Shown: piece after piece, positions 1-9,449 of the stretch
Position numbering within the stretch: position 1 is the first letter of the stretch
Layout of the letters: the number at the start of each line of letters is the position of its first letter
NCBI GenBank assembly: GCA_016706565.1
Contig: JADJJI010000005.1
Location: forward strand, 186,001-250,000
Reading direction: 5' to 3'
Length of the DNA stretch: 64,000 nucleotides
Source: Piscinibacter sp.
GTDB taxonomy: Bacteria > Pseudomonadota > Gammaproteobacteria > Burkholderiales > Burkholderiaceae_C
The notes under the pieces: generated by a model
The model's database searches: none
What the model was told of the DNA's origin: nothing
What the model saw: the letters and a program-made list of their open reading frames with translations, nothing else
Made by a program: the position numbers and the translations under genes

Positions 1-894
1 GTTGGCGGTGGCCGCGGCGAGCTGGCGTTCGGCGATGCGGATGTCGGGCCGGCGCTCGAGCAGGCCTTGCGGCGTGCCGGCGGCGAGCGCCTGCGCATTG
101 GCCGTCGGCAGGCTGGGCATCGGTTTCGTCTCTGCCAGCAGTGCCAGCGTCGCGCGCGGGTTGCGGCCGGCCAGCGTGGCGATGCGCAGCGAACTGCGCT
201 CGATGGCGCCTTGCAGCACGGGAATCGTCGCCTCGGTGCTCTCGACCAGCGCATTGGCGCGCGCCACGTCCAGCGGCGTGCCGCGGCCGAGCTCGGCGCG
301 CGAGCGCACGATGCGCTGCGACTCGCGCTGGTTGACGAGCGACTCCTGCGCCACCACGAGCCGCTGCTGCAGCGCGCGCAGCGCCACATATTGCGTGGTC
401 AGTTCGGCGCCGACGAGGCGCTGCGCCGCCGCCACGCCGGCCTCGCCGGCCTGCACCTGCGCCGCCGCTGATTCGCTGGCGCGGCGCGTGCGGCCGAAGA
501 AGTCGAGCTCCCAGTTGAAGCTGGCCGACACGGTGGCGTAGTTGTCGATCGGGAAACCGATCTGATTGCCGCGGCCGGCACCGGCACCGAGGCCGAGCGT
601 CGGCAGCCGGCCGGCATCGGCCTCGCCGGCCAGCGCGCGCGCTTCGCGCAGGCGGGCCTGGGCGAGCCGCACGTCGGCGTTGGCAGTCACGGCATCGACG
701 AGCAGCGTGTCGAGCACCGGATCGCCGAAGCCGCGCCAGAACGCCGCGGCCGGTTCGGCGCTGGCCGCGGGCATCACGAAGGCCGGCTCGGCGGCGACGG
801 CCGGCGCGCGGTAGTCCGGCCCGGCGGCACAGCCGGCGAGCAGTGCCGAGGCACTCAGCACGGCCAGCGTGGTCAGGGACAGGCGCTCACGCAT
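1..894 (-). CDS. RND efflux outer membrane factor lipoprotein, NodT/OprM family (partial)
   Basis: Outer-membrane channel of a tripartite drug or solvent efflux pump, carrying substrate from the periplasmic adaptor out of the cell. The gene runs off the left edge, so only the first 298 residues are seen. Residues 1-22 form a lipoprotein signal ending in LLAGC, with Cys22 as lipid anchor. After it come the family-typical GPDYRAP start and coiled-coil alpha-hairpin repeats rich in Ala, Arg, Glu and Gln. The ATG at 894 overlaps the stop of the pump gene by 8 nt, so the two are translationally coupled. It is the third gene of the adaptor-pump-channel operon. Substrate cannot be read from sequence. 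Confidence 0.9.
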   Translation of the reverse strand, partial: MRERLSLTTLAVLSASALLAGCAAGPDYRAPAVAAEPAFVMPAASAEPAAAFWRGFGDPVLDTLLVDAVTANADVRLAQARLREARALAGEADAGRLPTLGLGAGAGRGNQIGFPIDNYATVSASFNWELDFFGRTRRASESAAAQVQAGEAGVAAAQRLVGAELTTQYVALRALQQRLVVAQESLVNQRESQRIVRSRAELGRGTPLDVARANALVESTEATIPVLQGAIERSSLRIATLAGRNPRATLALLAETKPMPSLPTANAQALAAGTPQGLLERRPDIRIAERQLAAATAN

Positions 895-3800
895 GGTCGC
901 CTCCGTGCAGCAGGGCCACCGCCTTGGCGTGCGCCGCCGCGGCGCGCCGCTTCTCGGTGAGCCGGCGCAGCACCACGTAGAACACCGGCGTGAGGAACAG
1001 GCCGAAGAAGGTCACGCCCAGCATGCCGGAGAACACCGCGATGCCCATTGCGCGGCGCATCTCGGCGCCCGCGCCGGTGGACAGCACCAGCGGGATCACG
1101 CCGGCAATGAACGCGATCGAGGTCATCAGGATCGGCCGCAGCCGCATGCGCGTGGCATGCACGATGGCGTGCATCAGCTTCTCTCCCTTTTCTTCCAGGT
1201 CCTTGGCGAACTCGACGATCAGGATGGCGTTCTTGCACGCCAGCCCGACCAGCACCACCAGCGCGACCTTGGTGAAGATGTTGTTGTCGCCCGGCGCACC
1301 GAGCAGGCCGCTGATCCACACCCCGGCCATGGCCGAGAGGATGCACATCGGCACGATCAGGATGATGGCCAGCGGCAGCGTCCAGCTCTCGTAGGTGGCC
1401 GCCAGCACCAGGAACACCAGCAGCACGCACAGCGGGAAGATCAGCGCCATGGTGTTGCCGGCGATCTTCTCCTGGTAGACCAGCTCGGTCCATTCGTAGC
1501 CCAGGCCGCGCGGCAGCGTCTCGGCGAGGATCTTCTCCATCTCCGCCTGCGCCTGCCCCGAGCTCACGCCGGGCTTGGGCGCGCCGTTGATGTCGGCCGA
1601 GAAGAAGCCGTTGTAGCGCGTCACCGCGCCGGGGCCGAAGGCGGGCTGCACCGTCATGATGGCCGCCAGCGGCACCATCTGGCCCTTGTTGTTGCGGATC
1701 TTCAGGCGGCCGATGTCGTCGGCCTTGGCGCGGTAGTCGGCGTCCGCCTGCACGATGACCTGGAAGGTGCGGCCGAAGCGGTTGAAGTCGTTGACGTACA
1801 GCGAGCCCAGGTAGGTCTGCATGGTCTCGTAGACGTCGGACAGGTTGACGCCCATCTGCTTGGCCTTGGTGCGGTCGACGTCGGCGAACAGCTGCGGCAC
1901 GTTGATCTGGTAGTTGCTGAAGAACTGCGTGATGCCACCGTTCGGGTTGCCGTAGACGCGCCCCATCAGCTCCTGCACCACGCCCTGCAGCGCGCCTTCG
2001 CCCAGGCCGGCGCGGTCCTGGATCTGCAGCTTGAAGCCGCTGGCGTTGCCCAGGCCGTTGACCGGCGGCGGCGAGAGCACGAACAGGAAGGCGTCCTGGA
2101 TCGCGCCCAGGCGCATGTTCACCTGGCTGACGATGGCGTCGGCGCTGAGTTCGGGTGTCTGGCGCTTCTCGAACTCGTCGAGGCCGAAGAACACGATGCC
2201 GGCGTTCGGCGCGGCGGTGAAGCCGTTGATCGACAGGCCGGGGAAGGCCACCGAATCCTTGATGCCCGGGACGCTGGTGGCGATGTCGGAGAGTCGCCGC
2301 ATCACCTCGGTCGTGCGCTGCAGGCTCGCGCCCTCGGGCAGCTGCGCGATGCCGATCAGGTACTGCTTGTCCTGCTGCGGCACGAAGCCCGGCGGGACGC
2401 GCAGGAACAGCAGCACGGCCGCGCCGAGCAGCACCGCGTAGATAACCAGCGAGAGCACCTTTCGCTTGGCCACGACCGTGGTCACGCCCTGCGAGTAGCG
2501 TTCGCTGCTGCGCTTGAAGACGCGATTGAACCAGCGGAAGAAGCCGCCGAACAGCGCGTTCATCGCACGGGTCAGCCGGTCCTTGGGCACGTCGTTGGGC
2601 TGCAGCAGGATGGCGGCCATCGCCGGCGACAGCGTCAGCGAGTTGAAGGCCGAGATCACCGTCGAGATGGCGATCGTCACCGCGAACTGGCGGTAGAACT
2701 GGCCTTCCAGGCCGCTGACGAAGGCCAGCGGCACGAACACCGCGCACAGCACCAGGCCGATGGCGATGATCGGGCCCGAGACCTCCTGCATCGCGTGCAC
2801 CGCGGCGTCGCGCGGCGACAGGCCGGCCTCGATGTTGCGCTCGACGTTCTCGACCACCACGATGGCGTCGTCGACGACGATACCGATCGACAGCACCAGC
2901 CCGAAGAGCGTCAGCGTGTTGATCGAGAAGCCCAGGGCCAGCAGCACGGCGAAGGTGCCGACGATGGACACCGGCACCGCCAGCAGCGGGATCACCGAGG
3001 CGCGCCAGGTCTGCAGGAACACCACCACCACCAGCACGACGAGCAGGATCGCCTCGATCAGCGTGGAGACGACCTTCTCGATCGAGGTGCGCACGAAGCG
3101 CGTCGGGTCGTAGACGATCTGGTAGTCCACGCCGGGCGGGAAGTTCGCCTTCAGCTCCTCCATGGTCGCGCGCACCGCGCTCGACAGCGCCAGCGCGTTC
3201 GAGTTCGGCGCCTGGAAGATGCCGATCGCCGCTGCTTCCTTGTTGTTCAGCAGCGAGCCCAGCGCGTAGGTGTTCGGGCCGAGCTCGACGCGGCCGATGT
3301 CCTTGATGCGCACCAGCGAACCGTCGGCGGTGTCGGCGCTGACGATCACGTCGGCGAACTCCGCCTCGCTGGTCAGGCGGCCCTGCGTGTTGACGGCGAG
3401 CTGGAAGTCGGTGTGGCCGGGCGAGGGCGGCGCGCCGACCACGCCGGCGGCGACCTGCGCGTTCTGCTCGCGAAGCGCCTTCACCACGTCGGCCGAGGTG
3501 AGGTTGCGCGCGGCCAGCTTGCCCGGGTCGAGCCAGATGCGCATGGCGTAGTCGCCCGAGCCGAAGGTCAGCACGCTGCCGATGCCGGGAATGCGCAGCA
3601 TGCGGTCGCGCACGTTCAGCGCCGCGTAGTTGCGCAGGTACAGCGCGTCGTAGCGCTGGTCCGGCGAGACCATGTGCACCACCATGATGAAGTTCGGCGA
3701 ACTCTTCTCGGTGGTCACGCCGATCTGGCGCACGACCTCGGGCAGGCGCGGCAGCGCGCGGTTGACGCGGTTCTGCACCTCGGTGGCGGCGACCTCCGGG

Positions 3801-4102
3801 TTGGTGCCGATCTTGAAGCTGATCGACAGCGTCATCGAACCGTCGGCCGAGGCCTGGCTGTTCATGTACAGCATGTTCTCGACGCCGTTGATCTGCTCTT
3901 CCAGCGGCGTGGCCACCGTCTCGGCGATCACGCGCGGGTTGGCGCCTGGGAACTGCGCCCGCACCACCACCTGGGGCGGCGTGACTTCGGGGTACTCGGA
4001 GATCGGCAGCCGCTGCAGGGCGATCAGGCCGACCAGGAAGATGAGGATGGACAGCACCGCCGCGAAACGCGGCCGGTCGATGAAGAAGCGTGAGATGTTC
4101 AT
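887..4102 (-). CDS. RND family efflux pump inner-membrane permease (HAE1 type, MexF-like)
   Basis: Proton-driven inner-membrane transporter of about 1071 residues, the usual length for AcrB/MexF pumps. The start MNISRFFIDRP with the first membrane helix is the HAE1 signature, and the PISEYPEVTPPQVVV stretch follows. The proton-relay pair is seen as VVDDAIVVVENVE in the fourth membrane helix. Two large periplasmic loops and a second half-repeat are present. I place the start at the ATG at 4102, because a 14-residue Arg-rich extension upstream does not fit the family. The gene lies 10 nt after the adaptor and overlaps the channel gene, so the three form one operon. The closest overall likeness is to MexF-type pumps; substrate is unknown. 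Confidence 0.95.
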   Translation of the reverse strand: MNISRFFIDRPRFAAVLSILIFLVGLIALQRLPISEYPEVTPPQVVVRAQFPGANPRVIAETVATPLEEQINGVENMLYMNSQASADGSMTLSISFKIGTNPEVAATEVQNRVNRALPRLPEVVRQIGVTTEKSSPNFIMVVHMVSPDQRYDALYLRNYAALNVRDRMLRIPGIGSVLTFGSGDYAMRIWLDPGKLAARNLTSADVVKALREQNAQVAAGVVGAPPSPGHTDFQLAVNTQGRLTSEAEFADVIVSADTADGSLVRIKDIGRVELGPNTYALGSLLNNKEAAAIGIFQAPNSNALALSSAVRATMEELKANFPPGVDYQIVYDPTRFVRTSIEKVVSTLIEAILLVVLVVVVFLQTWRASVIPLLAVPVSIVGTFAVLLALGFSINTLTLFGLVLSIGIVVDDAIVVVENVERNIEAGLSPRDAAVHAMQEVSGPIIAIGLVLCAVFVPLAFVSGLEGQFYRQFAVTIAISTVISAFNSLTLSPAMAAILLQPNDVPKDRLTRAMNALFGGFFRWFNRVFKRSSERYSQGVTTVVAKRKVLSLVIYAVLLGAAVLLFLRVPPGFVPQQDKQYLIGIAQLPEGASLQRTTEVMRRLSDIATSVPGIKDSVAFPGLSINGFTAAPNAGIVFFGLDEFEKRQTPELSADAIVSQVNMRLGAIQDAFLFVLSPPPVNGLGNASGFKLQIQDRAGLGEGALQGVVQELMGRVYGNPNGGITQFFSNYQINVPQLFADVDRTKAKQMGVNLSDVYETMQTYLGSLYVNDFNRFGRTFQVIVQADADYRAKADDIGRLKIRNNKGQMVPLAAIMTVQPAFGPGAVTRYNGFFSADINGAPKPGVSSGQAQAEMEKILAETLPRGLGYEWTELVYQEKIAGNTMALIFPLCVLLVFLVLAATYESWTLPLAIILIVPMCILSAMAGVWISGLLGAPGDNNIFTKVALVVLVGLACKNAILIVEFAKDLEEKGEKLMHAIVHATRMRLRPILMTSIAFIAGVIPLVLSTGAGAEMRRAMGIAVFSGMLGVTFFGLFLTPVFYVVLRRLTEKRRAAAAHAKAVALLHGGDHA

Positions 4103-4112
4103 GCGACGTGCC

Positions 4113-5333
4113 TCACGCCTTCTTCGGCGAGCTGCCCTTGGCATCGCTGGCCGGCGGCGTGGGCGCAGGGGCCGAACCGGGCGGCGGTGGGGGCGGCGGC
4201 TCGACCGGCATGCCCTGCGCGTCGACGGCCAGCACCTGCGCGTTCAGCGGCGCACCGGGACGCACGCGCTGCAGCCCGTTGACGACCACCAGCTCGCCGG
4301 CCTTCAGCCCGCTCGTGACCACGCGCATGCCGCCGCTCAGCGGCCCGAGCTGCACCTCGCGGAACTGCGCCGTCTTGTCGGGGCCGACGACGAACACGTA
4401 GCGCTTGGTCTGGTCGGTGCCGATGGCGCGCTCCGGCGTGAGCACCGCGCCGGTGGCGGTGCCGCCGCCCAGGCGCAGCTTGGCGAACAGCCCCGGCGTG
4501 AACTGCCGGTCGCGGTTGTCGAACACCGCGCGCATGCGGATCGCGCCGGTGGCGGGGTTGAGCCGGTTGTCGACGAAGTCGATAGCACCGGCGTGCGGGA
4601 AGCCGGTCTCGTTGGCCAGCGCCATCTCGACCTTGGGCGTGGCGTTGGCCTTCATCTGCGCGCGTGCGCGCAGGAAGGCCTGCTCGCTGACGTCGAACCA
4701 GGCGTGCACCTTGTCCTGCGCGACCAGCGTGGTCAGCACCGGGTCGCCCACGCCCACCAGGTTGCCGGCGGTGACGTTGGCGCGCGAGGCGCGGCCGGCG
4801 ATCGGCGCGCGGATCTGCGTGTACTCGACGTTCAGCTTCGCCGCCGCCACCGCGGCCTCGGCGGCACGCACCACGGCGGAGGCGTTGCGCGCACCGGCCT
4901 CGGCCTGGTCGGCTTCCTGCTGCGACACGGCCTTCTGCTCGAGCAGCTTCTTCGTGCGCACCAGTTCGCTGGCGGACAGGCCCTCGGCGCTGCGTGCCGC
5001 GGCGAGTTGCGCTTCCAGCCGCGTCAGCTCGGCGGCGAAGGGCCGCGCGTCGATGCTGAACATCAGCTCGCCGCGCTTGACCTCCTGGCCGTCGCGGAAG
5101 TGCACGCGCTGCAGCGTGCCGGCCACGCGCGAGCGCAGCTCGACGGTCTCGACGGCTTCCAGGCGGCCGCTGAACTCGTCGTACAGCGGGATGTTCTTGC
5201 TCACCGCCGGCGCGGCCGACACCGGCGGGGCCATCGGCGGGCCGCCCTGGGCCTGGCTCGGGCCGCAGCCGCTGAACAAGGCGGGGGCGGCAAGGGAAAG
5301 CGTCAACGCGAGTGCGCGGGCACCAGGGTTCAT
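4113..5333 (-). CDS. RND efflux periplasmic adaptor (membrane fusion protein)
   Basis: Periplasmic adaptor of 406 residues that links the RND pump to the outer-membrane channel. Residues 1-23 are a lipoprotein signal ending in LFSGC. Next come the lipoyl half-motifs around LRSRVAGTL and IRAPIAGRAS, an alpha-helical hairpin between them, and the beta-barrel region with TGAIRMRAVF and FTPGLFAKLRL, typical of MexE/AcrA. The tail is Pro-rich. It is the first gene of the operon, so a promoter should lie in 5334-5501. No regulator gene stands next to it inside the window, unlike many such operons. Confidence 0.93.
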   Translation of the reverse strand: MNPGARALALTLSLAAPALFSGCGPSQAQGGPPMAPPVSAAPAVSKNIPLYDEFSGRLEAVETVELRSRVAGTLQRVHFRDGQEVKRGELMFSIDARPFAAELTRLEAQLAAARSAEGLSASELVRTKKLLEQKAVSQQEADQAEAGARNASAVVRAAEAAVAAAKLNVEYTQIRAPIAGRASRANVTAGNLVGVGDPVLTTLVAQDKVHAWFDVSEQAFLRARAQMKANATPKVEMALANETGFPHAGAIDFVDNRLNPATGAIRMRAVFDNRDRQFTPGLFAKLRLGGGTATGAVLTPERAIGTDQTKRYVFVVGPDKTAQFREVQLGPLSGGMRVVTSGLKAGELVVVNGLQRVRPGAPLNAQVLAVDAQGMPVEPPPPPPPGSAPAPTPPASDAKGSSPKKA

Positions 5334-5501
5334 GGCCTGACCTCGAATGGCATGTCCGGCGCGGCCTCATGGGCCGCGGGACGGGTTTCACAGGGGGTGC
5401 ACGCTGGGGCGAGCCGGTGGGCTCGGCGTGCTCGAGACTTCTTGACGAATGCTAACCAAACGCCCGCAAGTCTGCAGGCGAGCGCTCGATCCGGCTTGCC
5501 G

Positions 5502-6407
5502 TCAGATCTTCGCGATGGGCGTCAGGGGCGCGAATTCGCCTTCACGCTTGGCCTTCCACGCGGCGATCGCCTCGGCCATCTCGGTGGTGTCGAAGATCGC
5601 GCTCTGCAGCACGGCCATCTGCGCCAGTGCCGCCGCGGTGCCGTGGTCGCGCGCATGGTTCAGCGCGAGCTTGCTGCCCGTCACCGCGAGCGGCGACTTG
5701 GCGGCGATCTGCCGCGCCAGCGACATCGCGTGGTCGAGCAGCGCGCCGGCATCGGGCAGCACGGCGTTGACCAGGCCGACCTCGAGTGCGCGCTTCGCGT
5801 CGACGCGTTCGCCGGTGTAGGCCATCTGCCGCGCCACGCCGGGCGGCACGATCTTCGCCAGGCGCTGCAGCACGCCCAGGTCGGCCATCATGCCGATGTG
5901 GATCTCCTGCACGGTGAAGAACGCGTCGGCCGAGCAGACGCGGATGTCGCAGGCGGTGGCGAGGTCGAGCGCGCCGCCGATGCAGCCGCCCTGCACCGCA
6001 CAGATGACCGGGAAGCGCGCTTCGTCGAGCGCGCTGAAGCAGTCGATGAGGCGGCGCAGCGACTCCTGGAAGCTCAAGCGCGCGCGCGGCGTGCTGGTGT
6101 CGAGCATGTTCATCAGCGCGCCGATGGCCTCGCGCTGCGCCTCGCCATTGGGGTCGCGCCGGTCGGGGGCCGGCGCCGCGGCGGGCCGGGGTGCGCCGGC
6201 GAAGACATCGAGCGCCATGCCGGCGCTGAAATGCTTGCCGGTCGACGAGACCACCAGCACGCGCGTGCTGCCTTCGTCATGCAGCGCGCGGACCGCGTCT
6301 CGCAGCGCGGGGAAGAAGTCCGGCGCCATGGTGTTCATACGCTCGGGCCGATTCAGCTGCAGATGGGCGAGGCTGCCGTCGCGATGCAGCTGGAAGTAGT
6401 CGTTCAT
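5502..6407 (-). CDS. Crotonase-family protein, probable delta(3,5)-delta(2,4)-dienoyl-CoA isomerase
   Basis: Crotonase-fold enzyme of 301 residues, likely acting on unsaturated acyl-CoA in beta-oxidation. The oxyanion-hole region reads HFSAGMAL and GGCIGGALD. Asp148, Glu168 and Asp176 have the same spacing (20 and 28 residues from the first) as the three acidic active-site residues of the ECH1 dienoyl-CoA isomerase, in the matching context DAFFTVQEIHIGMMADLG. This favours an isomerase over a plain hydratase. Residues about 70-105 form an Ala/Pro-rich insert. The gene stands alone between the efflux operon and a divergent hydrolase. A generic enoyl-CoA hydratase label is the fallback. Confidence 0.85.
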   Translation of the reverse strand: MNDYFQLHRDGSLAHLQLNRPERMNTMAPDFFPALRDAVRALHDEGSTRVLVVSSTGKHFSAGMALDVFAGAPRPAAAPAPDRRDPNGEAQREAIGALMNMLDTSTPRARLSFQESLRRLIDCFSALDEARFPVICAVQGGCIGGALDLATACDIRVCSADAFFTVQEIHIGMMADLGVLQRLAKIVPPGVARQMAYTGERVDAKRALEVGLVNAVLPDAGALLDHAMSLARQIAAKSPLAVTGSKLALNHARDHGTAAALAQMAVLQSAIFDTTEMAEAIAAWKAKREGEFAPLTPIAKI

Positions 6408-6494
6408 GGGGACTCCGGGGACAGCCCGTCAGGCTAGCGCGGCACCACGGCTTGTCAACCCCGGTGGTCAGCTGCGCCTGCCTACACTGGCGCC

Positions 6495-7331
6495 ATGCCA
6501 GCGAACCTCTCCACCGACGACGGACTGCCCCTGTTCTTGCACGACTGGCCGCACGCCGCACCGCGCGGCACGGTGCTGATCGTGCACGGGCTGGGCGAAC
6601 ACGGCGGGCGTTACGCCCATGTGGCGGCGCAACTCAACGCCTGGGGCTGGCGCGTGTTGGCGCACGACCACCGCGGCCACGGCCGCAGCGGCGGCGAGCG
6701 CGGCCGCATCGCCAGCGACGACGCGTTGCTGCGCGACCTGTCGCTGGTGATCGACGCGGCCCGTGCCGGTTCGACTGGGCCGCTGCTGCTGCTCGGTCAC
6801 AGCATGGGCGGATTGATCGCGGCGCGCTTCGTCGCCGAAGGATTGCAGGCCGCGCCGGCGCCCTGGCATCGCGAGGTCGATGGACTGGTGCTGTCGTCTC
6901 CCGCGCTGCGCATCGGCATGAATGGGTTCCAGAAGCTGCTGCTGGCCACGCTCGGCCCGCTGGCGCCGAACCTCGCCGTGGCCAATGGGCTGGAACCGTC
7001 CTGGGTGTCGCGCGACCCGGCGGTGGTGGCCGCCTACGTGGCCGACCCGCTGGTGCACGACCGGATCACGCCGCGCCTGACACGCTTCATCGTCGATGGC
7101 GGCGAATTCGTGCGCGGCGTCGCGCCGCGCTGGCGCGTGCCGACCTTGCTGATGTGGGCCGGCAGCGATCGATGTGTTGCGCCGAGTGGCTGCGCCGAGT
7201 TCGCCGCCGCGGCGCCGAAGGCGGTGCTGCAGGCACAGGTGTTCGAGCCGCTGTACCACGAGATCTTCAACGAGCCCGAGCAGGCGCAGGTGTTCATGCG
7301 CCTGCAGGCGTGGCTGCAGCAGCGCCCCTGA
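6495..7331 (+). CDS. Alpha/beta hydrolase, monoacylglycerol lipase / lysophospholipase-like
   Basis: Serine hydrolase of 278 residues. The nucleophile elbow is GHSMGG, preceded by the HGLGEHGGRY and HDHRGHGRS motifs typical of monoglyceride lipases and PldB-like lysophospholipases. The acid falls in the region AGSDRCVAP and the catalytic His in the LYHEIFNEPE segment near the C-terminus. No signal peptide is visible, so it acts in the cytosol. The start ATG at 6495 is divergent from the isomerase gene by 87 nt. The substrate (monoacylglycerol or lysolipid) is inferred from family motifs only. Confidence 0.88.
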   Translation: MPANLSTDDGLPLFLHDWPHAAPRGTVLIVHGLGEHGGRYAHVAAQLNAWGWRVLAHDHRGHGRSGGERGRIASDDALLRDLSLVIDAARAGSTGPLLLLGHSMGGLIAARFVAEGLQAAPAPWHREVDGLVLSSPALRIGMNGFQKLLLATLGPLAPNLAVANGLEPSWVSRDPAVVAAYVADPLVHDRITPRLTRFIVDGGEFVRGVAPRWRVPTLLMWAGSDRCVAPSGCAEFAAAAPKAVLQAQVFEPLYHEIFNEPEQAQVFMRLQAWLQQRP

Positions 7332-7373
7332 GAGAGTTCTACACTCGTGCTCCGCCCCCGCCAGGAGCCCGCC

Positions 7374-8861
7374 ATGAACGCCCGCGACCCGCTGCTGCCA
7401 CTGCAGCCCGATGAAGCCACCGCGATCGCCGCCTTCGCGTCGAAGGCCTGGGACGAGCAGATCGTCCCGGCGCTGACCGACTACATCGCCATCCCGGCGA
7501 AGAGCCCGATGTTCGATGCCGACTGGCAGGCCAACGGCCACATCGAGCGCGTGGTGCGCGACGCCGCGAGCTGGGTCGAGGGCCAGAAGATCGCCGGCCT
7601 GAAACTCGAGGTGGTGCGCCTGCCCGGGCGCACGCCGGTGATCTTCTTCGAAGTGCCGGCCACCAAGGCGGGCGGCAACGGCCCGGGCGCCGACACCATC
7701 TGCCTGTACGGCCACCTCGACAAGCAGCCCGAGTTCAACGGCTGGCGCAACGACCTCGGCCCCTGGACGCCGAAGTACGAGAACGGCCTGCTCTATGGCC
7801 GCGGCGGCGCCGACGACGGGTATGCGATCTATGCCTCGATCACCGCCATCGCCGCGCTCGACAAGCAAGGCATCCCGCGGCCGCGCTGCGTGGGCGTGAT
7901 CGAGAGCTGCGAAGAGAGCGGCTCCTTCGACCTGCCCGCCTACATCGACCTGCTGCGCCCGCGCCTGGGCAACGTGGCGCTGGTCGTGTGCCTGGACAGC
8001 GGCGCCGGCAACTACGACCAGCTCTGGCTGACCACCAGCCTGCGCGGCAACGTCACCGGCACCTTGCGCGTGGAGATCCTCACCGAGGGCGTGCACTCGG
8101 GCGACTCGAGCGGCCTGGTGCCGTCGAGCTTCCGCATCCTGCGCCAGGTACTCGATCGCCTGGAGGATTCGAAGACCGGCAACCTGCTGCCGCAGGCCTT
8201 CCACTGCGAGATCCCGGCCGATCGGCTCGAGCAGGCGCGTGCCACCGCGCAGATCCTCGGCGACGAGGTTTGGAAGCGCTTTCCCTGGGCCTGCGGCGCC
8301 GATGGCGGCCCGACCCTGCCCACCACCACCGACCCGACGCAGGCGCTGCTCAACCGCACCTGGAAGCCGACCCTGAGCGTGACCGGCGCCGACGGCTTCC
8401 CGGAGCTGAAGAACGCCGGCAACGTGCTGCGCCCCTACACCGCGTTCAAGCTGTCGCTGCGCCTGCCGCCGCTGGTCGACGGCAACCGCGCCGCTGCCGA
8501 ACTGAAGGCGCTGCTGGAAGACAACGCGCCCTACAACGCGAAGGTGACCTTCTCCGCCGATGGCCGCGTCGGCGCGCAAGGCGCCAGCGGCTGGAATGCC
8601 CCGAGCCTGGCACCCTGGCTCGACGACGCGCTGAACGCCGCATCGGGCGCTCACTTCGGCGCGCCCTGCGGCTACATCGGCCAGGGCGGCACGATCCCGC
8701 TGATGAGCATGCTGCAGCAGGGCTTCCCGAAGGCGCAGATGATGGTGTGTGGCGTGCTCGGTCCGAAGAGCAACGCGCACGGGCCGAACGAGTTCCTGCA
8801 TGTGCCGTACGGCAAGAAGCTGACCGCGGCGGTCGCACAAGTGATGGCGGCCTGCCCGTAG
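7374..8861 (+). CDS. M20-family metallopeptidase (dipeptidase-like)
   Basis: Zinc-dependent peptidase of about 495 residues of the M20/ArgE/DapE clan. The metal-binding motif is YGHLDKQPE, followed by GRGGADDGYA with the bridging Asp and SCEESGS with the catalytic Glu pair. The dimerisation domain follows (EGVHSGDSSG), and the last metal ligand lies near GPKSNAHGPNE. I chose the ATG at 7374 because AGGAG stands 7 nt before it; an upstream in-frame start lacks this. It is cytosolic, with no signal peptide. It follows the hydrolase by 42 nt and may be co-transcribed. Exact peptide substrate unknown. Confidence 0.9.
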   Translation: MNARDPLLPLQPDEATAIAAFASKAWDEQIVPALTDYIAIPAKSPMFDADWQANGHIERVVRDAASWVEGQKIAGLKLEVVRLPGRTPVIFFEVPATKAGGNGPGADTICLYGHLDKQPEFNGWRNDLGPWTPKYENGLLYGRGGADDGYAIYASITAIAALDKQGIPRPRCVGVIESCEESGSFDLPAYIDLLRPRLGNVALVVCLDSGAGNYDQLWLTTSLRGNVTGTLRVEILTEGVHSGDSSGLVPSSFRILRQVLDRLEDSKTGNLLPQAFHCEIPADRLEQARATAQILGDEVWKRFPWACGADGGPTLPTTTDPTQALLNRTWKPTLSVTGADGFPELKNAGNVLRPYTAFKLSLRLPPLVDGNRAAAELKALLEDNAPYNAKVTFSADGRVGAQGASGWNAPSLAPWLDDALNAASGAHFGAPCGYIGQGGTIPLMSMLQQGFPKAQMMVCGVLGPKSNAHGPNEFLHVPYGKKLTAAVAQVMAACP

Positions 8862-8972
8862 TCGCGGGTTTCGTGGCGCTCGCCACATCAGCGGTGTTTT
8901 CGCTGCGTTGATCGGGGTGCTGTGGCGGTGTCGGGGCGGCTCTAATCGGGCCTGATCTTCCAGACACTTCCG

Positions 8973-9449
8973 ATGGCCGCGACCCCGCCCCCCATCCTCG
9001 CCGAGCCGGCCACCGACAACCGGCGCCTCGTGCTGATCGCCGTCGCGATGACGGCCCTGCTTGCCGTGCCGATCGGCATCTCGGTGGGCATGTCCTGGGT
9101 CGACCTGCCCTGGTCGAACGTCGAGCCGGCGAAGGCAGCGCCGGAGTGGGTCAACCTGCCGCAGGTGCGGGCCACCACGGTCGACGGCACGGTGGTCAAG
9201 GCGCGCGTGGCGCTCGACGTGCCGGGAGCCGTGGCCAAGAACACCATCCAGCGCAACACGCAGCAGGTCGGCTTGTTGCTGGAAGTCAGCATCGCGCAGC
9301 AGACGCGCGAACAGATCGGCTCGCCCAAGGGCATCGCGCGCCTGTCCGACGACATGCGGGATCGCCTGAACGCCTACCTCGGCGGCGACGACGACGAAGT
9401 TGCCGTCAAGTCGGTCGCCATCCAGGACTTGCTGGTCAAGCCCCAGTGA
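8973..9449 (+). CDS. Small membrane-anchored protein, weakly FliL-like
   Basis: A 158-residue protein with a short cytosolic head, one membrane helix (about residues 22-42) and an outer domain of about 110 residues. The single N-terminal helix followed by an alpha/beta domain recalls FliL, the flagellar basal-body-associated protein, but the match is loose and no flagellar genes lie nearby. The C-terminal part (LLEVSIAQQTREQI) looks helical. It ends 14 nt inside the convergent FAD gene. Function is not assigned; the FliL likeness is inference. Confidence 0.6.
   Translation: MAATPPPILAEPATDNRRLVLIAVAMTALLAVPIGISVGMSWVDLPWSNVEPAKAAPEWVNLPQVRATTVDGTVVKARVALDVPGAVAKNTIQRNTQQVGLLLEVSIAQQTREQIGSPKGIARLSDDMRDRLNAYLGGDDDEVAVKSVAIQDLLVKPQ

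Noticed and set aside
869-4093. Very long open frame on the plus strand opposite the RND pump
   Set aside because: It is a shadow frame of high-GC coding DNA, full of His, Arg and Gln with no domain, while the minus strand encodes a clear RND permease.
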